A DNA stretch of 64,000 nt from Ochromonas danica. Its lineage: Eukaryota > Sar > Chrysophyceae > Chromulinales > Chromulinaceae. Each line of letters starts with the position of its first letter. Position 1 is the stretch's first letter. Position numbers and translations under genes: made by a program. Under the pieces are notes generated by a model. The model saw nothing but the letters and a program-made list of their open reading frames with translations. It ran no database searches and was not told the DNA's origin. The stretch covers positions 248,001 through 312,000 of the forward strand of contig VKHL01000003.1 in NCBI GenBank assembly GCA_015146655.1, given 5' to 3'. Shown here piece after piece: positions 1 through 11,300 of the stretch.

Positions 1-1802
1 GACTCCAGCTTCTAACTTGGTGATATTGGATTCAGACGAGTCAGACGATTTATCCAAGGATGGACTAGCTGTGGAGACAACTTCAGGAGGAGCAATATAC
101 TTGCGAAAGAAAAAGCGCTCCGTGTTGACTGCATCCCTCTTGTGCGCGCGCTTCATATTCTCATCCACTTTAGATAAAGGAAGATATAACCCCAGATCAA
201 ATGCAAGAATAACACGGGTAATCAGAATAATAAAGACAGTGAATGCAGCATTCTCAAAATCAGTCAATTGGACTTCCATTGTTCGGAACTCTGTTCTCCA
301 TCCAATATGATCTTTATGATGATCGGGGATAGGAGGTGGCTTCCATCGGCAACTTTGCCAGTTGGTACTTTGAATACTTTCGAAATGGTCAGTACTCTTA
401 GTATCATCTTGTTCGATCTTTCCAGCATAAGCAACGAGGGGGTCACGAACAAAGATGTGTGCGACATGGTGAGCCAGATTTTCATCCACTCCCTCATGTC
501 GAAGCATTCGCTTGAAAGACTCTTCCACGGGGCATTCAATGTCATTATACTCATTGAACGTACGATGGCAGTCCTCATCGCCATTGCAATGGTAGATATA
601 GGTGCTAACACTATCATAACGAGATTTGGGAATATGACGAATACCACGACCCGCCAATCGATCATCGGCCACTGCTTCCAGTTGTTCAGGTGGAATCAAT
701 CCTTTCTCAGCATCCGTACGATCATCTACGCTCTGGGAGATAACTGTCCAACGAGCATCAATGTCAGCGAGACGACCCTTGAAGATTGGTGTGGCAGCGG
801 TCATGGCCAGCAGGATGGGCGCCAAAACCACAAGCTGGTCATACATGTATCGGCTTTCATCACAATCACGAGCTTGAAAAGTAACTTGCAGGCAACACAT
901 GCCCATACCAAAGGCCATACAATCCATTGTAATTTCATGGCCCTTCTCTTGTCTATAGCCTGCTGGGAAGGGATAGTCAACCGCACCGGTAAATTCAGGA
1001 GTGTTAGTGTCTGCATAGAGTGGTACGCGAATATCCACTTTCTTGCCTCGACGCTTGCGAATATTCCGTACCAACGCTCCAAATCGAGGGTGTGGATTGA
1101 TACAGTAATCGGGGACATACTCCGAGTCAGAATAAGGCACTTCAAAAGGCTCGGGGTTGTGAATAAAGTCTCCCACGCCCATTAAAGGAAAGCATGTCAC
1201 CTAATCATGGATAGATTTCACGCAACCCAGGGATTATTCTCTGTTATTAATTCAAGCAAAAGCAACCAAATCACACTTACAGTTGGAGAGATTTCATTTT
1301 CATGTAAAGCCGACAACAATCTTCTACGACGTAAGATCATGTTTCTTTCTACTCGTACTAGATCACTTGTATAACCTGTATAGGGACGAGAAGGTGTTGA
1401 TTCCACCATCCAAGCACCCCATTCTGGTTGCCAAGTACATCCTTCCGTCTCATGTGCATGTAGTGCTTCTTTATCCGAAAGCTTTTGCCTAATCTAAGAG
1501 TTACATAAAAGCAAAGGAAGGGTAGGATCCACAAATTAAACACAACCTGAAAGAAGGTGAAGTAGTGATATAGTCAGTCTCACTTCAGATGCGCGATTGG
1601 AGATCTTGACTGTTTTCTCTTCTGGATCAACAACAAAGACTCCACTTTCAATTTCATCTCCAAATTTGAAATCATTATTCTCAAGATCTTTTAGATTCTT
1701 CCAAGTATTCAAGAACTGTAGAATACCATGTTCTCGAATGTAGTTCAGATACTCTTTCAAATCTTCCGCTGGAATAGGTCGACCTTCCACCAATAATCCC
1801 AT
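1..1802 (-). CDS. GCLC: Glutamate-cysteine ligase catalytic subunit (3' end outside window)
   Basis: Eukaryotic-type glutamate-cysteine ligase, which joins glutamate and cysteine with ATP in the first, rate-limiting step of glutathione synthesis in the cytosol. I reconstruct three exons from the reverse strand: 1802-1584, 1493-1281 and 1200-1, all phase 0, with GTGAG and GTAAG donors and AG acceptors. The product starts MGLLVEGRPIPAEDLKEY, then has HGILQFLNTW, a GDEIE core (metal/ATP region), MVESTPSRPYTGY, then FGMGMCCLQVTFQAR and, near the window edge, QLTDFENAAF and KVDENMKRAHKRDAV, all matching the animal/fungal GCLC family in order. About 544 residues are present; animal enzymes have about 637, so roughly the last 90-100 residues lie beyond position 1. 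The start is the family's usual MGLL. It is divergent from the sterol cyclase at 2144. Confidence 0.95.
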
Positions 1803-2143
1803 TCAAGATAACGATGACAGATAGATAAAAAGAGAGATAAAGACTATGGTGAAGCCAAGCTCAATGATCCCTACTGGCTTGGGGAAGGAGGTGAGAAGAT
1901 GGCGGACTTGTTGACGACCCTCACCATCATTCGGTCCTTCTTGCTCGCGTGGCTGCATGGTGAGCGGGCAAGGCAGCGCGCGTGCAGTTGCAGGTGAGCG
2001 CCACTTGAGCGCCAGCTGAGCGAGCGGAACGAACGAGCGAATGAGCTGTGAGCTGATGAACCGGGCTATGTGGTGGGGGTGAGGGGTGCGCCCTAAGAGC
2101 AAATATCGAGATTTCTAATTTTCAATTTTCGTTCCCACAGCCG
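1803..2143. promoter_or_regulatory. Divergent intergenic region between GCLC and cycloartenol synthase
   Basis: A 341-bp region between two divergent start codons, so it should hold both promoters and both 5' UTRs. The part from 1960 to 2070 is rich in irregular GAGCG/GAGCT repeats. A run ending in CCCACAG at 2131-2140, three bases before the cyclase start codon, looks like a splice acceptor, so the cyclase may have an intron in its 5' UTR. No clear TATA box was recognised. Confidence 0.4.
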
Positions 2144-4686
2144 ATGGGCAGCAAAGGCGATCAAAGCAAGTTGCCAACATCATCAATTTGTCCAGCCATG
2201 CTCTACATTGTCCACGTTTACAATGCTGTCAATGAGATAGCTTGTTACTTCGTACGCTCAGTTATTTTAAATAGACCAGTGAGTTGCTTCTTTAATTTTC
2301 TCTTGATAAGCTAGTCTCAACCTTGGTACTTTGTTTGCAGGTATCTTATCCTGGAGACCCTATTCCGAACCAACAGTCAAGAATTGGAGCCTGGCCTGAC
2401 AAAGATATTGATGCTCCACTTGGTTGGATGGTTGCTGTTGACAAGGAATCACACGATGTGACTAATGCACGTCACCCCAAATATCATTTGACGGGGGAAT
2501 CCTGTGGTCGCCAGATCTGGTTTCAGTCAGATGATGTTCTAGCAGTCTTTGAGAAAGGTCAACTTAAGTTTAACCCGGCAAAGAATCCAAATGCGGGAGA
2601 CAAGATCTTTCGTGCTATTATGTTGAGGAAGTGGAAAGGACCTCGTCCAGATACTTCACTCATTCCTACCACAGCCAAGGAAGCAGTGTCCAAGGCTATC
2701 TCATTCTATCAAATGATTCAGACTGAAGATGGTCATTGGGCAGGTGACTATGGTGGACCAATGTTTCTTATGCCTGGATTGATCTGTGTGCTCTTCCTTA
2801 CTGGTGTGCCTTTCCCTCCTGGCCGCAAAGAGGCTATGATCACTTACATGAGAAATCACCAACAGCTTGACGGTGGATGGGGAACACATATCGAATGTGC
2901 TAGTACTATGTTTGGTACTGTCTTGCAGTATGTTTCTCTTCGTCTATTGGGCGAACCAGCTGATGCTCCTAACATGATCAAAGCCAGAGAATTCATCCAT
3001 AACCACGGTGGAGCTCTTTATGCTCCATCATGGGCGAAATTTTGGATGGCTGTTATTGGTGTGTTTGACTGGGATGGAATCAACTCGATTCCTGTTGAAA
3101 TGTGGTTGTTGCCTCGTTGGTTTCCTCTTCATCCAGGCAAAATGTGGTGCCATGCTCGCATGGTTTATCTGCCAATGGGTTATGTCTACTGCAAACGCTA
3201 CCAGCCAGATGTTTCCAAGTTCCCTGTTTTACAAGAATTGCGAAAGGAGTTGTATCTTGAGAACTATGACCGCATTGATTGGAACAGTTATCGCCAGACT
3301 TGTGCTGAGATTGATGAATATTCACCTCTGAACCCTCTGATGAAAGTTGCTCAAGATGCCTTGTCAATTTATGAAAGATACCTTCGCAATCTACCTATGT
3401 GTAAGTATTTGAGAGAAAAGGCACTTGATTTCAGCATCGAGTACATCCGCGCGGAGGATTTACAAACTAACTATATTGATATTGGACCCGTGAATAAGGC
3501 CCTCAACATGTTGTCTGTCTTTATTGCATCTAATGGTGATACAACAACTGAAGAGTTCCAGCGTCACTTAGCTCGTGTTGATGACTATCTGTGGGTTGCT
3601 GAAGATGGTATGAAGATGCAAGGCTATAATGGTTCGCAGTGTTGGGATACTTCCTTTGCCACTCAAGCCATCATTGAGAGTGGCGTGGCTGAACAATTTC
3701 CGGGTCTTATCACTAAGACTTATTCGTACTTTGATCGCACTCAAATTAAGAATGATGAAGAAAATCGCGAATACTTTTTCCGTCATATTTCCAAGGGAGG
3801 TTGGCCTTTTTCCACAGCAGCACACGGATGGCCTATCACTGACTGTGCGTCGGAAGGCCTTAAGGGAGTTCTTGCTATTCACGCAAATCCGAAGTTGCGT
3901 GCGTTAATACCTCCAGGTGAGCTTATTGCGGAAGAGCGTTTGCGTGATACTATCAATATTCTCCTCTCCTACCAAAATGAAGATGGAGGTTGGGCAACCT
4001 ATGAGAACAACCGCGGTTACGGTTGGTACGAACTCTTTAATCCATCCGAGGTGTTCGGTGATATTATGATCGATTATTCTTATGTGGAGTGCTCTTCAGC
4101 TTGCATCACGGCGATGAAAGCATACATCAATCAGCATACCGATTACCGCTATGATGAAGTCAAAGCTTCTATTGTACGCGGCAGAGAGTTCTTGAAGTCC
4201 ATTCAGCGAAAAGATGGTAGCTGGTACGGTTCTTGGGGTAATTGCTTTACCTATGGTACTTGGTTTGGAGTTGAAGGTTTGGTAGCTGCGGGAGAGAGCA
4301 AGGACTCTTTCGCCATTCGTCGAGCTGTACAATTTTTGTTGGCTCGCCAGAATGCCAATGGTGGATGGGGTGAGAGCTATTTGGCTTGCGTAAACAAGGC
4401 ATACCCAGCTGAAGGAAGTGGTGCTCAGTTGGGTACAGAAGGAAGTGGAGTTGTACAAACAGCTTGGGCAATGTTGGCACTCATGGCTGCTGATCCCAAA
4501 GACAACTACAAAGCCGAAGTTACTCGTGGAAAGGATTTCCTGTTGAGCAAGCAGCTTCCAGACGGTGATTGGGATCAGGAAGGTATTACTGGAGTTTTCA
4601 ATCGCTCTTGTGGAATTACTTACACAGCATATAGAAACATTTTCCCCATTTGGGCATTGGGTAGATTCTCCACACATTACGAGTAG
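2144..4686 (+). CDS. CAS1: Cycloartenol synthase (oxidosqualene cyclase)
   Basis: Cyclises 2,3-oxidosqualene to cycloartenol, the first committed step of plant/algal type sterol synthesis, on the ER membrane. Most of the protein is in one exon, 2341-4686; a 62-bp intron (2279-2340, GTGAGT...TTGCAG) joins it in phase to an upstream exon with ATG at 2144, giving about 826 residues against roughly 760 for plant enzymes. The catalytic motif is DCASE rather than the usual DCTAE, with the acid Asp near residue 546. The residues that separate cycloartenol from lanosterol synthases are all of the cycloartenol kind: Tyr in QGYNGSQ (about 474), His in AHGWPITD (about 540) and Ile two residues before the catalytic Asp. 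Several QW-type repeats (DGGWGTH, NGGWGES, DGSWYGSWG) are visible. The first 45 residues are unusual, and the ATG of MVAVDKESHDV in exon 2 is an alternative start. Confidence 0.94.
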
Positions 4687-4964
4687 TCCTGTCTGAATGG
4701 TCTTGAATGGTCTTCCAGTCAATGGAGAAACAATATTTGAAAGGAATAAGCTAATACAATGACGATGTTGATACCTATCTTAGTATTTCCATAAGTTGAT
4801 GTAATTTCACGTGAGGATAGCAATGCAGATCAAAGAACTTAATGATACCGCCGCGTTGTATAATGAAGTTACAGCTCCTGGAGTCTGATGCGATAGGCAC
4901 AATCACACAATATGAAACTCACAAAGAAACTCAGAATAATGAAAACAACAATCACCACAATGAT
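4687..4964. other. 3' flank of cycloartenol synthase, no gene seen
   Basis: This stretch follows the stop codon and runs up to the large inverted repeat. It probably holds the 3' UTR. I see no coding signal, tRNA or recognisable element in it. Confidence 0.5.
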
Positions 4965-5313
4965 GCGATCATGAAGTCTCGTCATGGTGGAAATGCGGCG
5001 CTTACCAGCGTTCCGCGGAGAAGAACAACGCAAATACTTAGCGAAATGCCGCGGATGTGCAGCACATCTGCAGAGCAGAGTTGCAAAGATGTTCTAATCA
5101 TGCCCACAATTGCCGAAAATACAAGAAACTGTTCTTGTGTTATTTTTCGGCAATTGTGGGCATGATTAGAACATCTTTGCAACTCTGCTCTGCAGATGTG
5201 CTGCATATCCGCGGCATTTCGCTAAGTATTTGCGTTGTTCGTATTTGCGTTGTTCTTCTCCGCGGAACGCTGGTAAGCGCCGCATTTGCACCATGACGAG
5301 ACTTCATGATCGC
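4965..5313. repeat. Large inverted repeat (foldback/MITE-like palindrome)
   Basis: Two arms of about 150 and 170 bp face each other around a centre near 5117-5140. The left arm starts GCGATCATGAAGTCTCGTCA at 4965, and the right arm ends with its reverse complement at 5313. Differences are a few substitutions and one extra copy of a 15-base piece (TTGCGTTGTTCGTAT) in the right arm. The near identity suggests a young palindrome or active correction between the arms. There is no transposase ORF inside, so a non-autonomous foldback or MITE-type element is a reasonable reading. The flanking bases show no convincing target-site duplication beyond a possible TGA on each side. Confidence 0.8.
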
Positions 5314-5394
5314 TGAGGCTCCTTGGATTGATCCAGTCTTCAGAAGGGGCAATCATTTTAGTAAAGACAGGAGACTCTCGGATTGTGTGCAGTG

Positions 5395-5482
5395 CTGGGC
5401 CCTTGGGCCTGGGCCTGTGGGCCTGCTTGGGCCCGGGTCTGGTCTGGGCCTGGGCTGGTCTGGTCTGGGCCCTGGGGGCCAC
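5395..5482. repeat. GGGCCTG-rich low-complexity tract
   Basis: A strongly GC-rich stretch built from irregular GGGCCT, GGGCCTG and GGTCTGG units, about 170-250 bp upstream of the plastid protein start codon at 5649. It stands out from the AT-richer intergenic DNA around it. It could be an unstable simple repeat in the promoter or 5' UTR. Confidence 0.65.
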
Positions 5483-5648
5483 GCAGACAGAGCGCTTGTT
5501 GAACTGACTGGGTGTGCCGGAAGTCGTTGGGGGGCGACAGCGAAGCGTCTCGCACTGCCGCCGCACCGCCGCCGCTTCTGCTTCGCGTCTATTTGCAGCA
5601 AAGGACCTTCCTTGGATTCCTTCTTTATCCTTGACTGATCTTGCATCA

Positions 5649-6395
5649 ATGAAGGCTTTTTTGCTTATCTTACTTGTCAGCTTTGCTGTTATGACAGCAG
5701 GATTCAGATTTACTCCGCTTCGTCGACCTTTGATGCAGCAGAGTTTTACTAGTCTGTCCATGTCTGATGAAGAAGCACCAAAGGTGGACTTGGTGCCTTT
5801 AGACAGATCCAATGTTGAAAGTGCAGCAACAGTGACTGGCGGTGTTCTGGGATTAATTTTAGGAGGTCCTGTAGGTGCATTGATTTTGGCTGCTGTCACC
5901 AACTATGTTGCTAAGAAGGAAAATGACTCTGGTGAAGCCATTCGAGGATTTGGCAAGACTGCTTTGGAGTCTTTCAATTTCTTGACCAAGATTAACCAAA
6001 AGTACAATATTGCTGATAAGGTCGGTGAGACTGTCACGAAAACTGTTGACAGCGTTGTTCCAGAGAATGAAGCGTTAGAGAAGGTCAAGGAGACTTACTC
6101 TGCTACCGTCACTAAGATTGATGAATTGAATAAGGAGTATGACCTTGTCTCTAAGAGCAAGGAAGTCCTGTCCGCTGCGGCCACACTCAGTGATGCTGCC
6201 ATTGAAAAAGCTGTCGAGATCAATCAGAAGGTAATTTCTACGCATGCTCTCTCACTCTGTGCTTTTTCTAAAATTAACCATTATTTAACGTCTTAATAGT
6301 ATGATCTTGTGGGCTCCGCTGTGAAGATTGTCGGACAAGTTGTGGAAAAGACATCTGAAGTGGTCAAGGAGAAGCTCAATGAGAGAAAATATTAA
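5649..6395 (+). CDS. Plastid-targeted protein of unknown function with Gly-rich hydrophobic segment
   Basis: Two exons, 5649-6230 and 6300-6395, with a 69-bp intron (GTAATT...AATAG) give a 225-residue protein. The start at 5649 is chosen because it opens directly with a signal peptide (MKAFLLILLVSFAVMTAG) followed by FRFTPLRRP, an aromatic-led, arginine- and serine-containing segment. This is the two-part targeting layout of proteins entering the secondary plastid of heterokont algae. The mature part has an acidic stretch, then a Gly-rich hydrophobic helix (TVTGGVLGLILGGPVGALIL, about residues 62-81), then a long charged helical region with repeated VxETVTK/VKETYSATVTK patterns. The function is not recognised. 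A thylakoid- or envelope-associated protein is possible from the single hydrophobic segment, but that is inference. Confidence 0.85.
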
Positions 6396-6785
6396 ATGGA
6401 AATGCTTCCCAAAAGCTACCTCTTCCCCTTCTCATCCACTATCTCCCTCCTGATTGTCTCGGACAGTCTCTTGTAGTTAAATGTCTTTGTACCATGCACT
6501 CTTGCCAATCTGCCCTCTTAACAATTTAAAGCAGCTTGCTACCCTTCTAATGATTGACGTTTGCCATGCGTCTACTAACTCAACTTCATGTTGTAATGCT
6601 CACAACTTGAACGGGAATATATTATGCTATTTAATTTTTTACGTTAACTTACTTTTACACCAGGGCTAGCAATGCTATTTAGAAGAACCAACAAGGAGAA
6701 GGAAATAAAGGGCTAAAGTGGGTAAAATAGGTGACTCGAAAGGTAAAATGGCGCGCTTTTCTTTTTCAGTGATCATTCAAATAAG
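6396..6785. promoter_or_regulatory. Intergenic region upstream of delta-tubulin with paired GGTAAAAT motifs
   Basis: 390 bp between the plastid protein and delta-tubulin, no gene seen. Two copies of GGTAAAAT lie at 6721 and 6742, 37-65 bp before the delta-tubulin ATG. The same motif clusters at 27392-27452 and 44167-44203, both in divergent promoter regions, so it is a candidate cis-element. Confidence 0.4.
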
Positions 6786-8327
6786 ATGACAAATGTCATC
6801 TTTGTTGCTGCTGGACAATGTGGAAATCAACTTGGATTAGAATTATTAAATTATCTCAACCTCCATGCTATTGATAAGCGTTATTTTGCCTTGCATAATG
6901 GTGGTGCTTCAGTTGAAGAAGAATGTCGTGATCGTCTCGTAGAGACTTTCTTCCGCACCCATCCGGCAACAGATGATGGCACGGGATATGCTTCAGACCA
7001 CTCTCTCATAGCTCGAACTGTTTGTCTAGATACTGAGCCAAAGGTGATTGATGATTGCTTACGTCATGTCGCACAACATAAATCAACATGGTCATATGAT
7101 AATGATAGTATTGCCTTTCGTCATGGTGGTGCAGGGAATAATTGGGCATTAGGTTATGCTATGGCATCTGGAGAATTCTTAGATACAAGTCTGAATTGTA
7201 TTCGCAAGCAAGTCGAGAAGAGTGATGGTAGTTCATTAGTCTTCCTTCACTCTCTAGCGGGTGGTACAGGCAGTGGATTAGGAACACATATCACAGAAGC
7301 TTGTCAAGATGAATTCCCTGATTTACTACGTTTTAATATTGCTATAGCACCACATCATTTTGGTGAAGTTGTTGTACAATATTATAATGCATTGTTATGT
7401 CTTGCTAAGATTTCTTCTGCTTCACATGGAGTGATGGTTTTTGAAAATGAAGTGGCACAAATGCTATGTAAAGAGATGAGAGGGATTGAAAAGCCCAAGT
7501 TAGCTGATCTTAACAATGCTATCTCGAGCAATTTACTATCTCTATTTCTTCCTAAAATCTCTTCACCAGCAAGAGGTTGTTTTGGACCCAAACTTGTGGG
7601 CATTGATAGAGAGCTTACCCATCTTTGCTCTCATCCGAGTTATCGGTTTGTCAACATAAAGTTGACACCTCAAACTTCTAAGAAGAGCATTGATTTCACC
7701 TTTGATAGCTGGCCGGGATTATTGAAAACAATCCAGCGGTTGCAATTGTCAGGGACGAGTTCGGAACGTCACATTTCTCGAGAACTACGGAATGCTGGCA
7801 GTATTGAAGCAAGTCCATCAAAATCACCTGGAGCAAGCGCCTCTCTTATTCGTAGCTTGGGTAGTGCGATAACATGTTATGGAGATTCGTCTCATCAGGC
7901 AGTTCGTGAACTAAATGATCATCTGGAAGTATCGACCACGTCGAGGCAACTTTCAACTCCTCCTCGACATCATGACAAACGGTCTCCCAAGAAAGGATCA
8001 AATGGTCCAGGACCCGGCATAGTAGACTCTCCGTGGCTGACAGACTTCCTCTCCTCACACTCTAACCTGCTTGCTTTGTCGGGAGAAAATCCTGTTGCAG
8101 CTTATCACTCTCCATTTGCCTTAAATCGTTATCAACGGTCTTGTAGTTTACTTGCAAATGATCAAAGCATATTGCCAGTCTTACAAAGGCCTTGGCAACG
8201 AAGCCGTGAGTTGTTTGAGATGCGAGCTTATCTTCATCAATATTCACAGCATGGGATTGATGATGAAGACTTCCTTGCAGCTTTTCGTTCTATTTCCGGT
8301 GTTGTCCATAATTATGCCACTCTTTGA
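6786..8327 (+). CDS. TUBD1: Delta-tubulin
   Basis: A tubulin-superfamily GTPase needed for triplet microtubules of basal bodies, therefore a flagellum-related gene. Intronless, 513 residues. The N-terminus MTNVIFVAAGQCGNQLGLEL carries the tubulin GQCGNQ nucleotide-contact motif, and AGGTGSGLGTH (about residues 157-167) is the tubulin signature loop. It differs from alpha and beta tubulin, and the last 40 residues (AYLHQYSQHGIDDEDFLAAF) resemble the end of animal delta-tubulin (AYIHQYTKFGIEEEDFL), which fixes the subfamily. A low-complexity insert rich in Ser, Pro and Lys lies around residues 335-415, which lengthens the protein compared with about 453 in animals. The 3' end nearly touches the converging gene at 8344 (16 bp apart). 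Confidence 0.93.
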   Translation: MTNVIFVAAGQCGNQLGLELLNYLNLHAIDKRYFALHNGGASVEEECRDRLVETFFRTHPATDDGTGYASDHSLIARTVCLDTEPKVIDDCLRHVAQHKSTWSYDNDSIAFRHGGAGNNWALGYAMASGEFLDTSLNCIRKQVEKSDGSSLVFLHSLAGGTGSGLGTHITEACQDEFPDLLRFNIAIAPHHFGEVVVQYYNALLCLAKISSASHGVMVFENEVAQMLCKEMRGIEKPKLADLNNAISSNLLSLFLPKISSPARGCFGPKLVGIDRELTHLCSHPSYRFVNIKLTPQTSKKSIDFTFDSWPGLLKTIQRLQLSGTSSERHISRELRNAGSIEASPSKSPGASASLIRSLGSAITCYGDSSHQAVRELNDHLEVSTTSRQLSTPPRHHDKRSPKKGSNGPGPGIVDSPWLTDFLSSHSNLLALSGENPVAAYHSPFALNRYQRSCSLLANDQSILPVLQRPWQRSRELFEMRAYLHQYSQHGIDDEDFLAAFRSISGVVHNYATL

Positions 8328-8343
8328 TACTTGAATTGGTACT

Positions 8344-11300
8344 TCATTCAGGCGGGGCGGGATGTGATACTGCGATACCCTGTGCTGTTGATATGTTAAT
8401 CATATTCCCTCCCATTACTGGTTGATACCAGACACTCTTTCTCTCTTTGTCCTTGTTTTCAATGGTTGTAGGTGGTTGTATTTCTGTGGGTAGAGGCGTG
8501 AAATGAAATGTTAATTTCTTTGCCTCTTTGCTAGCAGTTGATGATGTCAATATAGATGATGATCCCCTCTTTTGGGATGACTCGTTATCGGCAGTAGAAA
8601 CCAATGCCCTTCTTGGTGATGCTTGAAGAAGAGGATTGGAAGTGGGCTTGGGTATAGTTGGAGGTGCAGGTTCCTTCGTAATGACTCTTTCGCCACTGCC
8701 CAGACTGAGTGTGTCGAGGTTCTGTGATTGTTGCGGTTGGAATGTCAAGCTTGCCAAGCTGTCATTTAAACGGAGACTTTTGTTGCTACTCTGATTACTA
8801 GCGGCGATAGTAACACTTTTCTTGGGAGGGTGTGTGGAATGAAAAGCGGTTGTCATCTTGGAGGAATCGAATATCTCCGGCAAAAGTTCTTCTGGAGGAA
8901 AGGGATGAACAGCAATAATACCACTCCCTTCCTCCAAGCAAGAACTTCCTTCATGGGATATTATTGAACCCGAGGCTTTCTTTGTATTGGAACCTCCATT
9001 TCGACCTGTTTGACTGTGTGAATTGGTCATGATAAGGCAGACAGATATTAGTTAAGTCAAATAACGTTTGGGTTTGATCAAATTGTCTTACCTGAGAGAA
9101 GACAAATGTGAGACAACCATTTGTCTTAGAATACTCACTTCTTCTTTAAGTAACTTCATGTCATCGTCTTCAACATGAGAGAAGACACGCTCTGGGCTTT
9201 TACTCTTCTTCGCCTTACTATTGTTGTTGTTGTTAGTTTTGGCTGGCAGATCGTCACTTGGAGAGACGCTGTTGTTGATGTTGATGCTCTTCTTGGGAAT
9301 AATGGCAGAAGTTGTGACAATATGACTGGGGACGGGAGAGCGCTTGTAAGGATATGGTAAAGACTCTTCAAGTTTACGCATTCGTGCTACAATACCTGTA
9401 TGTTGACTATAAAGGTCTTCAAAGAGCATAGCATAATGACGTAATTGTCTTTGCATCTCTTCAGCTTGGAAGATATTAACTTCCTTTTCATCGTCATGAT
9501 TAGAAAAAAAGATTGAAGCGGAGTATTTCTTCAATCTTTCTTGTATATCTTCATTATTCATAACAATAGGACTTTGATGTGCTGAAGTAGGTCTTTGATT
9601 AGTTGATCCAGGTCCTTCTCCTCCCTCTGCCCCTGTCCCTGCGTTGAGGTTGGTTTGTGCTTGTACTTGTGCTTGTTGTACAGCCTCATGTACTTTAAAT
9701 CGCAGCATCCAATCCACATGATCTCTAAACTCCGTTAACTCTTGTTGACATTTCTCAATCCCATTGTGTAAAGGAGTTAGTGTAGCCTTATCCCAAACCT
9801 CTAACTCTTGTACTCGATCGAATAAGACATTTGTTTGATCAATAAGAAGTTGGAAGTTAGGATATGAATACTTGGAAATATACTCATTAATAGCACCAAG
9901 CTTACCAAAGATCTGATGAAGACTACTATTATTACGAACATATTGATTCTCAACGAATTGAAAACGAACATTGAGATGATCACAAAGTTTTGCAAGTTTT
10001 CGATCCATGACATCAAGAATATCATCTTTCGTCTCTTCCATGACCATATGCACACCTGCTGAAGCAAGGCTAGAAGTAGTATAAGGAGTTGATATGATCA
10101 TTGGCATCGGAGAGCTCAATAGTGAGCTACTAGCTTCACTTAAATCATCAAGATAGAGCGGCTCTATGTGTAAGTCGGAGGATAAAGGAGGAAATGGTTG
10201 TGGGGATTGCACTTGCTGCGGTTGTGATTGCGATTGCTGGGATTGTTGTTGCTGTTGTTGTTGTTGTTGTTGTGACTCTTGCTCAACTGTTTGCTGATTC
10301 TGCATGAGAATTGGTTTCGACAAGAAAGCTCTCGGCATGACTTCTTCACTCTCTAATAGCGGTTGATTGATACTTCCTCTCGAGCATGACGGAGCGATTG
10401 ATTTCGCTGTAGTTGGTAATGAGTCACTGAACATTCTTGAAGGTGATTGAACAAAAGACGAGCGAGGACTAGAACGCAAAGCAATATTATTTGATTGCAC
10501 TTGTTGTGTGGTGTCATCTTCACGTTTTTGTTGGCTTTGATTGTAATGATGATGATGGTGATGCTGATGGCCAGGTTGGTCTTGCACTTGTTGCTGTTGT
10601 TGCTGTTGCGACTGTTCTTGTTGTTTCTTCTGTGGAGGTGGAGGTGATGATTGTTGTGGAGTAGGCACAACGGGCTTATTCTCAGTTAGCAACGTATTGT
10701 TATCTTGTGGCCTTGTTTGGTTACTGAAAGGACGAAGTGTAGAGCTGCCTGGTCTGCTTGAGAGTGGAAGATGAGAAGCTTCACGAGAGATGACAGGGCT
10801 TGCAGCAGGTATCAAAGGTGGTGCAGAGAGCATAATAGGAGGAGAACGTCTTAAATCAACCTCTTCACTGTCATATTCTCGCTGCATGGGCTTTGTTTCC
10901 TCTTCCTGTCGTGGTTGTTGGTCTGTCTGTTGTTGGTCTGAGGGGTCCCCTGATGTACCAGCAGACATGCTTTTTCGATCCATTGACTGTTGTCTTCTGA
11001 TCGATCGTCTCATTGACTGTCTCTTCTTTCGCTCTGACATAGTGGGTGACTCTGGCCAAGAAGGTGGTTCAGCAGTGCGAGGAGTTTGTTGTCGTTGAAT
11101 TCCTTCCAGAGCCATCACTACCTCATTATCAACATTTCCTTCTCCACCTCCTCCGCCACTACTACCAGGACCAAAGTTATTGAGAAAGGAGTCAGAAAGA
11201 AATGACGTCTTCTTCCTCAGTGAAGCTCTTCTTGAAAGAGGAAAGATGAAAGATGACTCATCAGTCTGAACTGCTCCTTCTCGTTGCTTTTCTTCACGTT

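Noticed and set aside
268-1185. 305-codon plus-strand ORF at the window start
   Set aside because: It is the antisense shadow of the third GCLC exon; the minus strand carries the full conserved protein pattern over the same bases.
5306-5638. Overlapping ORFs on both strands across the GGGCCT tract
   Set aside because: Open frames here follow from the GC-rich simple repeat; the products are Gly/Pro-rich without any domain.
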